Positions 1 through 8,614 of a DNA stretch of 64,000 nucleotides are shown here, piece by piece. The stretch's first letter is position 1; every line of letters begins with the position of its first letter. The DNA is taken from the NCBI GenBank assembly GCA_963748405.1, contig CAVVIT010000008.1:124001-188000 (forward strand), read 5' to 3'. The DNA is from Fen-1273 sp963748405. GTDB taxonomy: Bacteria > Bacteroidota > Ignavibacteria > UBA10030 > UBA6906. The translations under genes and the position numbers were made by a program. The notes beneath the pieces are model-generated. The model did no database searches and had not been told where the DNA came from. It worked only from the letters and a program-made list of their open reading frames with translations.

Positions 1-617
1 CGGAATCCGAGTGCGGTCCTGGAAGCCCCCGGTCCGGGGACTTCGTCTCTCCTTACGAATTTCGGATCCAGTATGAACGGGAAAACGTGGACGCGTTCTG
101 CCGGTATGCCGCTCAGGACGGCGGTCCGCTTGACCCTCTCGCTGAAGACGACCATCGTCTGACCCTTCCTCAGAAACCAGAGAGGATGGGCCGTGTACGG
201 ATCCGTGACGACGGTAACCACAGGGATGGCGAGGTTCCGTCTCCGGAGGACATCGAGAACCGGTGCGATGAGAAAGAAATGTGATATGACGATCGCCCGG
301 GGGCGGTACCTGAGGATTGTCTCCTCGATTCCCCGGCGGAGGAGACGGGAGACAAGCGCGCTGTTGGCCCGTGTCGCCGGGGGGAGCTTTGTCACGGCGT
401 ACGCCAGCTCGTAGATCCACTTTGCCCTTGCCTGCGTGATCCGGTACCCGTCTTCTATCCCGAACCGCGCGAACGTCCCGGCACCCGCCATTCCGTCGAC
501 AAGGACAGGGTCCACTTCGCCGGGATGTGCGCCGCGCAGGTAGTCGGCCAGAGCGCGGACGGGGGCGAAATGGCCCCCGCCGGTCCTCAGGTAGAAAAAG
601 AGAATGGGATCTTTCAT
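1..617 (-). CDS. Glycosyltransferase, MGDG-synthase/MurG-like (partial, runs off window)
   Basis: The gene starts at ATG 617 (minus) and leaves the window at position 1, so about 205 N-terminal codons are visible. The start reads MKDPILFFYLRTGGGHFAP, where the GGGH glycine loop with His is typical of the N-terminal Rossmann half of processive GT-B glycosyltransferases (MGDG synthase and diacylglycerol glucosyltransferase families). A later VVTDPYTAHPLW stretch and an SGIPAERVHVFPF segment also match that group. The expected role is transfer of a sugar to a membrane lipid at the cytoplasmic face; the acceptor cannot be told. It sits 10 nt downstream of the next minus-strand gene (628-2028), so the two are probably co-transcribed. 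The catalytic C-terminal half is outside the window. Confidence 0.8.
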   Translation of the reverse strand, partial: MKDPILFFYLRTGGGHFAPVRALADYLRGAHPGEVDPVLVDGMAGAGTFARFGIEDGYRITQARAKWIYELAYAVTKLPPATRANSALVSRLLRRGIEETILRYRPRAIVISHFFLIAPVLDVLRRRNLAIPVVTVVTDPYTAHPLWFLRKGQTMVVFSERVKRTAVLSGIPAERVHVFPFILDPKFVRRDEVPGPGASRTALGF

Positions 618-627
618 CTTCGCCGGA

Positions 628-2028
628 TCACCGCTCGATGGGTGAACGCTCGCGCTTCATCGCGCCGGTCTTCAGGACCTCGATGATCCTGTACGTCCCG
701 AGCTTCCTTGCCTTCAAGAAGCCGGACCAGGCGGCTTCCGCCAGCCGTCCCCTGTTAAGAAGGTCCAGGAGCCACTGGTGCGTATAGTCCGGGTTTTCCT
801 GCCGGATTCCCGCGTGAGTATCCAGGAGCCATTTCCGGTTGAATGTCTCCTGTGATCCGAGCGCCGGCGTCATGATGATGGGGAGTCCCAGCCCCGAGTA
901 GAACGAGAGTTCGCTCGGCTTCGTCCAGAGGATGTCGGTGGTTCTCAGGGCCGCGTTGAACTTCCCGATATACTCATCGAACGTATTCCCGGAGATCACC
1001 CGGATGCCGTCACACGAGTCGGAGATCTCGGTTTTCACTTTCTGGAAGAATCCCCGGACGGACTCCTTCGTCCCGGCCGCGAGGTTCAGGCGTATCTCGC
1101 CGGCGAGAAGGGGCTCCCTGAGACTCCGGGCGATCTTCGCGCCGATCTCCTTCAATGCGCCGGCCCCCCCGACCGAATACGTGATCGTCAGGGGGCGGTC
1201 CTTCTTCAACCGGCAGTTCTCCTTCCCGAGGAAGTGCTCGACGTGCACGCCGTACCGGGGGCGGAATCTCTCTCCCGGATCCAGGTGAATGAGCCGCTGG
1301 CCCAGGTCCGACTTGAGCGTGGTCATCCTCGTGCCTCCCACGAGCTCCGCCGGCAGGGGAAATCCGGTGAGGAATATTCTCTCCTCGGGGACCCCGTAGG
1401 CCTTCAGTCGCTGGACCACCCGCCCGCAGGGGGCAAAATACTCGATGCGGCTTTCCCACGGTTCCCGGGCGACCCACACCCTGTTCAGGTCGGCGTCGCA
1501 GATGATGCAGTAGATCCTCTCGTTCCCTTTTCTGTCCGCCGCGATGGCGGGCGCGTAGAACGATGTGACGAGCGGGAGCCGCTTCTCGCGAATCCGGTCC
1601 AGCATTCCCTCGCAGAGCCCGTCGTCGATGAACGACTCAAGCAGCTCGACCTGGAATGTGCTTTTCGAAAGGTTGCGCAGCGGGTAGAACGTCGGTATCC
1701 TCAGGAACGCGTCCAGTATCCCGAATATGTACCTGCCGACGAAGGGGATGCTCCAGGCGCGTGAAAATGCCTCGTAGAACCGGAGGAGCCTCCTCCACAG
1801 GTTTCGTTCCTTCGGGGATGCGGCGTCGTTCTGCCCGACGGAGATGATCCCCCCTTCCGCGATATCCCGGAGGGGGAACACGGCTCTCTTGTGGCCGAAC
1901 CCCATGTCCGCCGCCACCACCCACGCGAGCCCGGGGTTTCCTCTCGGCCCCCTGCCCGTTTTCCCCTTCTCCCCCGGCTCTCGTTCGGGCATCCTGGGTT
2001 GCGTGGCATTCCTTTTTCTGCCGATCAT
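628..2028 (-). CDS. Putative GT-B glycosyltransferase-like protein, conserved hypothetical
   Basis: The open frame extends up to 2118, but the first 30 codons look non-coding. ATG at 2028 is preceded by an AGGGA-type site and starts MIGRKRNATQ, giving 466 aa. Near the N-terminus AWVVAADMGFGHKRAV resembles the glycine/His loop of MGDG-synthase-like glycosyltransferases. IIMTPALGSQETFNRKWLL near the C-terminus resembles the nucleotide-sugar end of GT-B enzymes. It lies 10 nt upstream of a clearer glycosyltransferase and probably shares its transcript. A related lipid- or polyprenyl-glycosylation role is inference. No catalytic residue was firmly assigned, so it could also be a non-catalytic partner. 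Confidence 0.65.
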   Translation of the reverse strand: MIGRKRNATQPRMPEREPGEKGKTGRGPRGNPGLAWVVAADMGFGHKRAVFPLRDIAEGGIISVGQNDAASPKERNLWRRLLRFYEAFSRAWSIPFVGRYIFGILDAFLRIPTFYPLRNLSKSTFQVELLESFIDDGLCEGMLDRIREKRLPLVTSFYAPAIAADRKGNERIYCIICDADLNRVWVAREPWESRIEYFAPCGRVVQRLKAYGVPEERIFLTGFPLPAELVGGTRMTTLKSDLGQRLIHLDPGERFRPRYGVHVEHFLGKENCRLKKDRPLTITYSVGGAGALKEIGAKIARSLREPLLAGEIRLNLAAGTKESVRGFFQKVKTEISDSCDGIRVISGNTFDEYIGKFNAALRTTDILWTKPSELSFYSGLGLPIIMTPALGSQETFNRKWLLDTHAGIRQENPDYTHQWLLDLLNRGRLAEAAWSGFLKARKLGTYRIIEVLKTGAMKRERSPIER

Positions 2029-2159
2029 GGGCCTATCCCTGTTGACGGAGTGAGTGTTCGTGCCGGGTGTCTGGGATGTGCCGGGACAGAGACAAAGTAC
2101 GAGGCGGGGACGCGACAATCAAATGGCGGAGAAGATCGGTCCTGGGCGCGGGTGTGCGG

Positions 2160-4514
2160 CTAGGCAAGGGCGGCAGCCAGTGTTTTCAGCAGTTTTTCCG
2201 CCGTGTACGGTTTCGTGAGGAATGCCTCGGCAACGGTATCGGAGAGAATCGCCGTCTGCCCCTTCGTCGTCAGCCCGCTGGCTGCGATGATCGTGACTTT
2301 CGGGTTGATCCTCTTCAGCGCGGCGATCACCGCGTTGCCGTCCATGATGGGCATGACGATATCGGTGATGACCGCCGCGATCTCTTTCTTGTGTTCGGCG
2401 AACAGCGCCACTCCCTCGGCCCCGTCGCCGGCGGTTATCGCACTGTAGCCGTAGGACTGGAGGGTCTCCCTGGTGATCTCCCGTATCGCGGTTTCGTCGT
2501 CGATGACGAGGATCAGTTCCCCGTTTCCTCTCGGGAGATCCCCCTCTTCGTCCGGCACCGACTCTCCCTCCGTCGTTCCCGACGCCGGGACGTAAACTCT
2601 GAACGTCGTTCCCTCGCCGATCTCGCTGTACAGGTTGATGAATCCCTCGTGGCTCTTGATGATGGCGAGCGTCGTCGAGAGGCCGAGCCCCGTTCCCTGG
2701 CCTATCTCTTTCGTGGTGAAGAACGGTTCGAAGATCTTGTCCCGGATGTTCGCGGGAATCCCCGTCCCCGTGTCCGTGATCGCGATCGATACATAGGCGC
2801 CGGGCTTTGCTTCAAGATGCATCCGCGAGTAGCTCTCGTCCAGCGTCACGTTCTCCGCGGAGATCGTCAGGCTCCCTCCCCTGGGCATGGCGTCGCGCGC
2901 GTTCAACAGGAGATTGAGGAGCACCTGGTGCATCTGTGTCGGATCGGCGGAGACGGTCCAGAGGTTTCGCGGGATTTCGGTTTTGATGGAAATGGACTTC
3001 GGAAGAGTCTCCGAGGCGATGTTGACGACCTCCTTCACGACGTGCCTGAGCTGGACGAGAATGCGGTCCCCCTGCACCCCCCTGCCGAATGCCAGCACCT
3101 GCCGTACGATATCCGCCCCCCGCACCGCGGAAGTCTCGATCGTCTTCAGTATGGCGTGGCTTCGCGGGTCGGGGTTCTTGCTCCGCAGGACCTCGATGGC
3201 CATCATGATCGGCGAAAGCACGTTGTTCAGGTCGTGGGCGATCCCTCCCGCCAGCGTCCCGATGCTTTCCATCCGCTGAGCCCGGAGGAACTGCGACGCC
3301 CGCTTCCTCTCCTCCGTGACGTCACGCGACACCACGATCACCCTGAAAATCTTCCCGTCGGCGTCCCTGATCACGCTCCCCTTCGCGTCGATGTCGCGGA
3401 CGGAGCCGTCCTTCACGACCAGCCGGTACTCGAGCCGCTGCCCTTCCCCCGTGCGGACGAGTTTCTGGAACCCCTCCTTCACCCTTTCCTTGTCGTCCGG
3501 GTGGAGATCCTGGAATGCGTCCGTCCCCTTCAGAACCTCCGGATCTCCCAGGATGTGCCTGTAGGAAGGGCTGTGGTAGATCCTCCTTCCCTCGACGTCA
3601 AGGACCAGGATCATGTCCGCGACGTTTTCCGCGATCAGGCGGAACTGCTCGTCGCTCTGTCGATGCTTTTCCTCCGTCTGTTTGCGGTCGGTAATGTTCC
3701 TCGCCACGCCCACCATCCCCACCGGGACGCCGGCGTCGTCCTTCACGACGGATGTCCAGAGCTCGACGGGGAAATCGGTTCCGTCCTTCCTCCGGTTGAC
3801 GATCTCGCCGTGCCAGCCCCCCGCGAGAGTCCCGGGGAGGATCTGATCGGAAATCGATTTCGGTGCGGCGGGGGATCGCAGCAGCCACGTCTCCTTCCCG
3901 ATCAATTCCTCCCGGGTGTATCCGTATGTCGTGCAGAAGGCTTCGTTGGCGTAGATGAGCTTGTCCCGGAGATCGGTGATCGTGATGCAGTCGGGAGCAG
4001 AAGCCACGGCCTGCGCCATGAGCCGGAGCTCGAGCTCCGCCTTGCGTCGTTCGGTGACGTCGTGGATGATCGACAGAAGAAGCTGCCGGCCCCTGATGGT
4101 GAGGGGGCTGTTGTTGATCTCGACGTCCCGGATTTCTCCCGAGGCGAGTCGGTGTTGCTCCCGGAGGCAGTCGTCCGCGTCCCGGGGCGGTTTGGTCCAC
4201 GTGGAAGGGGGACTTTGTTTTGACGCGGGATTGATCTGGGTCAGAGTTTTTCCCCGCATCTCGTCCCGGCTGAATCCGTAGAATCTGCACGCCGTGAAAT
4301 TTGCGTCGACAATTGCCCGCGTTTCGGGTTCGACGAGCAGCATCACTGCCCGGCTGTTTTCGAACACTTCCCTGTATATCCCGTCAGACCGGGGAGAACC
4401 TGCTGTTTCCCACGGCCTGCTCGAATGCCCGGAAAGCGTTGTCGCACGCTTGCTCAATTTCTGCCCTTCCTTTGTGCCAGTGGTGCGCAAGAGAGGGCGC
4501 AACAAGTGTACCAT
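2160..4514 (-). CDS. Hybrid sensor histidine kinase with three PAS domains and receiver
   Basis: This 784-aa protein has no membrane segment, so it is a cytoplasmic sensor. PAS domains span about residues 45-155, 165-278 and 290-402; the first two end in typical PAC sequences (HDVTERRKAE, ARNITDRKQT). The HisKA H-box is GGIAHDLNN with the phosphorylatable His at about 427. The HATPase part has N-box NLLLNARDAM (about 534-543), DTGTGIP and GTGLGLS. A C-terminal receiver carries the acidic pair DDE (about 672), phospho-acceptor Asp 718 in TDIVMPIMDG and Lys 768 in LTKPY. The layout suggests phosphorelay to a separate phosphotransfer partner; no response regulator gene adjoins it. No clear ribosome site precedes ATG 4514, so the true start may lie a little inside. 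Confidence 0.93.
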   Translation of the reverse strand: MVHLLRPLLRTTGTKEGQKLSKRATTLSGHSSRPWETAGSPRSDGIYREVFENSRAVMLLVEPETRAIVDANFTACRFYGFSRDEMRGKTLTQINPASKQSPPSTWTKPPRDADDCLREQHRLASGEIRDVEINNSPLTIRGRQLLLSIIHDVTERRKAELELRLMAQAVASAPDCITITDLRDKLIYANEAFCTTYGYTREELIGKETWLLRSPAAPKSISDQILPGTLAGGWHGEIVNRRKDGTDFPVELWTSVVKDDAGVPVGMVGVARNITDRKQTEEKHRQSDEQFRLIAENVADMILVLDVEGRRIYHSPSYRHILGDPEVLKGTDAFQDLHPDDKERVKEGFQKLVRTGEGQRLEYRLVVKDGSVRDIDAKGSVIRDADGKIFRVIVVSRDVTEERKRASQFLRAQRMESIGTLAGGIAHDLNNVLSPIMMAIEVLRSKNPDPRSHAILKTIETSAVRGADIVRQVLAFGRGVQGDRILVQLRHVVKEVVNIASETLPKSISIKTEIPRNLWTVSADPTQMHQVLLNLLLNARDAMPRGGSLTISAENVTLDESYSRMHLEAKPGAYVSIAITDTGTGIPANIRDKIFEPFFTTKEIGQGTGLGLSTTLAIIKSHEGFINLYSEIGEGTTFRVYVPASGTTEGESVPDEEGDLPRGNGELILVIDDETAIREITRETLQSYGYSAITAGDGAEGVALFAEHKKEIAAVITDIVMPIMDGNAVIAALKRINPKVTIIAASGLTTKGQTAILSDTVAEAFLTKPYTAEKLLKTLAAALA

Positions 4515-4692
4515 CGGGGCACATCCGGGCCTTTCATTGAAAGTCCTGTTAATTGGTCATATACGGCGGATGTGAGTACACATAAAGGAACGATTGTCGC
4601 ATCAAGGCGAATATTGGCCACCGGACCGGGCCTGCCGGGGAGGAGCGGAAATGCGGGTAGAGGGAAAGGGGCAATTCGGGTGTATTTGCTGA

Positions 4693-5043
4693 TCAGGCCT
4701 CGAACGCTTCAGCGACCTGTTCCAATTCCAGATCGAAAAGAGGATAATTCTCGCCGTCAGGCGCACTTCCCGGTGGTAAAAAGAGTATCGGATAGCCCCC
4801 CGTCCGATTTGCCGTTTCCAGCGATCGATACAGGAATTCCTCGCTCCGGTGCGTTCTGCGCACGAATCGGAGGATTTCTTTCAGCGTCCAGAATTCGCAG
4901 TGCAGCTCTTCACCCCCGGCGGCTTCTTCCGGCATGAATACCAGCGCGCCCAGACCCTGGTCCCGCTTGTTGTACTGCCAGATGTGGAAAAACTCGTTGA
5001 AGCTCGCGTGCGCTGCCTGAAGGATTTCATGCCTTGTCATCAC
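4693..5043 (-). CDS. Hypothetical protein, 116 aa
   Basis: This short cytoplasmic protein starts at ATG 5043 behind a good ribosome site (GAAGGGGAA). It has no signal peptide and no membrane segment. It is rich in aromatic and acidic residues, with a central segment around EFWTLKEILRFVRRTHRS and an acidic C-terminus. I do not recognise a family. It lies 83 nt downstream of the large kinase/phosphatase gene and 178 nt upstream of the histidine kinase, all on the minus strand, so it could be the last gene of the upstream operon. Good ribosome site and coding-like composition support it as real; function is unknown. Confidence 0.6.
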   Translation of the reverse strand: MMTRHEILQAAHASFNEFFHIWQYNKRDQGLGALVFMPEEAAGGEELHCEFWTLKEILRFVRRTHRSEEFLYRSLETANRTGGYPILFLPPGSAPDGENYPLFDLELEQVAEAFEA

Positions 5044-5126
5044 CGTTCCCCTTCACCTGGTTTAGAGGAACATACCTATTTGGTGTGACCTCCAGGTAAC
5101 GAAACGGTTAAGAATCTGTTATTTTG

Positions 5127-8100
5127 TCAGTCCCGTCTCACGACGACGATCGTCATGTCGTCCCACTGGGGCGCGTCCCCGACAAATGAGCGCACCGCGC
5201 CGATGAGCCGCTCGACGACGGTCCGGGCGTCGCATTCCCTGAGAGCGGGGAGCAGCCGCGTCATCCGCTCTTCGCCGAAGAGCTCCTGCGCGGCGTTCAT
5301 CGATTCGGTGATCCCGTCCGACACGATCACCATCATGTCCCCCGGGTCAAGCATCACGGACCCTTCGTCGAAGTCGAATTCCTCCATGACTCCCAGCGCC
5401 ACCCCTCCCTTGTCGAGTCGGACCGGGTCCGGGCCCGCCTTGAGTATGAACGGAATTTCCTGGCCTGCGTTGACGTACGTGAACCTGTGCTCGAGCGGGT
5501 CAAGCACGCCAAAGAAGACCGTTGCGAATTTCTCGGCGTCCGTGCTCTCCCAGAGGAGCTTGTTGGCGCGCCGAATGACGCCCCCCGGCGAAGAGTCGAA
5601 CATCGACTGGCCGCGGAGCGTCGCCTGGAGGTTGGCCATGAGGAGCGAAGCGGGAAGTCCCTTCCCCGCGACGTCTCCGAGGCAGACGGCAAGCCGGTCG
5701 TCCCCGAGCGGTATGAAATCGTAATAGTCTCCCCCGATGACCTGCGCGGGATGGTTGATCCCCGCCACCTGGTACCCGGGCACGCGGGGGACGGATCGGG
5801 GAAGGAGGTCGATCTGTATCTTCGCGGCGAGCCGGATCTCCTCCTGGACCCGTGCGTACCTCTTTTCTTCTCCGTGGAGTCGCGCGTTCTCAAGTGATAT
5901 CGCGATCTGGGACGAGAGGAGGTTCAGCACCTCCAGCCGACGGGGCGTGAACGCGTCCGTCGTCAGGTTATTCTCGAAGTAGAGAATGCCGCTCCTCTTC
6001 CCCTGGTTCGTCACGGGGAGACAGAGGAGCGATTTCGGCCGGCTCCCGGTGACGTACGGGTCGTTCTTCAGTATTCCCTCCCGCGTCGCGTCGTTCAGGA
6101 GGACGGTTTCATCCGTGCGTGCGACGTAGTGGACCGCCGCCTCTGAAAGTCTGCCGTACGTTTCCACCGGGACCGATTGAACGGTGATGGCACCGTCCGT
6201 TCCCCCCTCGGCGCGCACGATGAGCTGGTTCTTCTCCTCCATGACGAGGACGCATCTTTCCGCCCCCGCGTTCTCCAGGACGATGAGTATCATCTTCCCG
6301 AGCAGGCGGTCCAGGTCGATCTCGCTCGAGAGTGCCTGCGATGCCTTCAGGACCGACGCCAGGTCGAGGGAGCCGGTGAATGTCTCTGTCACCGGCGTTC
6401 CCTTCCTCCCGGTCTGCGTCCGCGGCTTCCGCACGCCGCCTGAAATCAACGCCGGATACTCCCTGTCGAGTGAGGCCACTTTTCCCGTGGCCCCCCAGTC
6501 GCCGTACCATTGCCTTGCGTCGAGCACGTAGGCGCGGGCGACCGACGTTCTTCCCGCCCCGAGATGAAACCGTGCCGCTGCCTCCGCCGAAAGAGCCGCG
6601 TTCTGGATATAGTGATGTTCGGTCGCCGCGGCGATCGCCCTGTCGTAGAGCCCCATCGCATCGGCGTCCCGGCCATCACACCGTGCCGCCTCCGCGGCGG
6701 CCAGGAGATGCTTGTGGAGAAAGTTCCCGGGTGCCCCTTCCGACCACTTCTCCAGTTTCCGGAAGTTGCCCCTCAGCGTGCGCCGCGCCGCTCTGCGTTC
6801 CCCGGCCTTCAAATCCTTCACGACCGCGCATATCGTGAGCGATTCGTAAAAGCAGAATTCCGCCTGGAGGAGCTGTCCCCGGAGCGCGGCCAGGAAAGGC
6901 CTCGCCTCGCGCGCGACGCGCCACGCCTCGTTGAACTGCCCGAAGATGTAATGCACCTGCATCCGGACCGTCGCATAATACATCTGGGCGACGTTCTCGT
7001 TGGAGCGCTTCAGGCGCGCGATATACTCGGATTCGCTCCATTCACCGTCGTCGAGGCTCCCTTCGCCGGATGTTCCCCCTTTGAGCGAGAGGACCATCTG
7101 CCGCGCCAGGACGAACGTGAGCTCGGGGTTCCCGAACTTGAACCGCTTGACGAACGCCAGGTGCTCTGCCGCCTTCCGGTACACCTCGTCAAGGTGCTCG
7201 CCGGTGACGATCTGGTCGAGCGTGAGATGGATGAGCGAGTAGGACGCATATTCGAGATCTCCGCTTGCCAGGCTCTGCCGGTGGGCATCGGCAAGGAGCT
7301 TCATTGCCTCTGCCGTGTCGTGTCTCCAGCTGTGGAGGACGCTCCCCAGGACGAACATGCAGCGCCCCAGCATGTACTGGTTCGCGTTCCGGTCCGCGAT
7401 CGTGACGGCGAGATCGCCGAAGGCGCATCCGGAATCGACTCTCCCGAACCCGGTGCTCAGGACGAGCCCGTATGTGGCAAATCCGTAAGGGGATTCTTCC
7501 GCGGTCCCGTGCCTGAGCGTCGCATCCACCATCCTGAGTATGACGACGGCGCTCAGGTTCTCGCTCGAACGGTAGGCGAAATGGACCATCGCCATCAGTA
7601 TCCTGATGGCGAGTTGCTGGTTCCGGTCGGTCATCCGCGGGATATGGCCGAGCGCGGGTATTGTTTTCCCCCGGAGGAGCCAGAGCACGCGGATCAGCGA
7701 TGCGGCGACGGCAATCTTCCCCGGCGCCCGTTTGACCCGGACGCCGAGAAGTCCCAGTCCGTTGATCCCCGCCGTTATCCCGCGTTCGGGGTTCCCGGCA
7801 TACACGTGAAGGGCCACCTCGTGATAGCAGATGCGCGCCCTGTCGAACGCCGATCGGGCGTGTGCGTGGCACTCCGAAAACCTTCCTTCGGATTCGGTGA
7901 ATTTCCCCGTCAGGTACTCGCACTCGCCCAGTTCCGCCGTGAGATCGTACGCCAGCCGGTAATCGTCCTCCCAGCCGCGCTCGCCTGTCAGCAGCTTCCC
8001 GGCCGCGAATATCCTGAGCGCGGCGTCGAACGCGCCGGAAGCTTTCGCGCGTCTCCCGGCCGTGAGGTTAAGAGCGGCAAGCGTCCGTTTCTCCTCTTCC

Positions 8101-8363
8101 CGGGCGATGGAGGATGACCCGAGATTCATGTGATTGACGACGTCGAGTATCCGCCTGTCGTTCCCGGGGTCGGTGATGCTTCTGAGTATGCTCAGGCCGA
8201 TCGAGTAATGGAGCGCCGCTTTTCTCTCCTCCGGGACGAGCGAGTAGGCGGCCTGCTGGACCCGGTCGTGCGTGAACCTGAATGCGACGCCCGTGTAGTC
8301 CGTCGGGATCGGCACCGCGGCATCCGTCGGAATCCGGGCCGCCGACGAACTTGTATGCGTCAC
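5127..8363 (-). CDS. C-terminal fragment: TPR-like repeats, GAF and SpoIIE/PP2C phosphatase
   Basis: This is the last open piece of the composite gene; the GTG at 8363 is only the first in-frame start after the frameshift. True homology begins near VAFRFTHDRVQQAAYSL, the end of the ATPase module. About 600 residues of helical, TPR-like repeats follow. A GAF domain lies around residues 665-835 (MILIVLENAGAERCVLVMEE through LLSSQIAISLENARL). The last 230 residues are a SpoIIE-type PP2C phosphatase: IQIDLLP, GGDYYDF, LGDVAGKGLPA, VSDGITE and a final WDDMTIVVV, with the metal-binding aspartates present. The expected output is dephosphorylation of Ser/Thr-phosphorylated regulators, for example anti-sigma antagonists; no such gene is adjacent. 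Confidence 0.88.
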   Translation of the reverse strand: MTHTSSSAARIPTDAAVPIPTDYTGVAFRFTHDRVQQAAYSLVPEERKAALHYSIGLSILRSITDPGNDRRILDVVNHMNLGSSSIAREEEKRTLAALNLTAGRRAKASGAFDAALRIFAAGKLLTGERGWEDDYRLAYDLTAELGECEYLTGKFTESEGRFSECHAHARSAFDRARICYHEVALHVYAGNPERGITAGINGLGLLGVRVKRAPGKIAVAASLIRVLWLLRGKTIPALGHIPRMTDRNQQLAIRILMAMVHFAYRSSENLSAVVILRMVDATLRHGTAEESPYGFATYGLVLSTGFGRVDSGCAFGDLAVTIADRNANQYMLGRCMFVLGSVLHSWRHDTAEAMKLLADAHRQSLASGDLEYASYSLIHLTLDQIVTGEHLDEVYRKAAEHLAFVKRFKFGNPELTFVLARQMVLSLKGGTSGEGSLDDGEWSESEYIARLKRSNENVAQMYYATVRMQVHYIFGQFNEAWRVAREARPFLAALRGQLLQAEFCFYESLTICAVVKDLKAGERRAARRTLRGNFRKLEKWSEGAPGNFLHKHLLAAAEAARCDGRDADAMGLYDRAIAAATEHHYIQNAALSAEAAARFHLGAGRTSVARAYVLDARQWYGDWGATGKVASLDREYPALISGGVRKPRTQTGRKGTPVTETFTGSLDLASVLKASQALSSEIDLDRLLGKMILIVLENAGAERCVLVMEEKNQLIVRAEGGTDGAITVQSVPVETYGRLSEAAVHYVARTDETVLLNDATREGILKNDPYVTGSRPKSLLCLPVTNQGKRSGILYFENNLTTDAFTPRRLEVLNLLSSQIAISLENARLHGEEKRYARVQEEIRLAAKIQIDLLPRSVPRVPGYQVAGINHPAQVIGGDYYDFIPLGDDRLAVCLGDVAGKGLPASLLMANLQATLRGQSMFDSSPGGVIRRANKLLWESTDAEKFATVFFGVLDPLEHRFTYVNAGQEIPFILKAGPDPVRLDKGGVALGVMEEFDFDEGSVMLDPGDMMVIVSDGITESMNAAQELFGEERMTRLLPALRECDARTVVERLIGAVRSFVGDAPQWDDMTIVVVRRD

Positions 8364-8614
8364 CGAGGGGGAGTATCAACCCCTCGCTGATCGCCCCGCG
8401 GAGGAGCTCGGCCGTGCGGCCCTCCGTCGATCCGAGCGCCCGGGCGACCGGCCCGAGTTCGAACGTGCTCCCGAGGCACGAAGCGGTTGTCAGGGCGGTC
8501 TGCGATTCGGGGGAGAGGACCCGGATCTTCGTCGTCAGCATCGTCACGACGTTGTCCGTGATCTCCTTCCGCAGAATCCTGTCGGAATCCCATTTCCATG
8601 CATGATCCGCCCTG

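Noticed and set aside
2067..4223. 718-codon open frame on the plus strand
   Set aside because: It lies opposite the histidine kinase, has Arg/Pro/Asp-rich composition typical of antisense frames in GC-rich DNA and no family resemblance.
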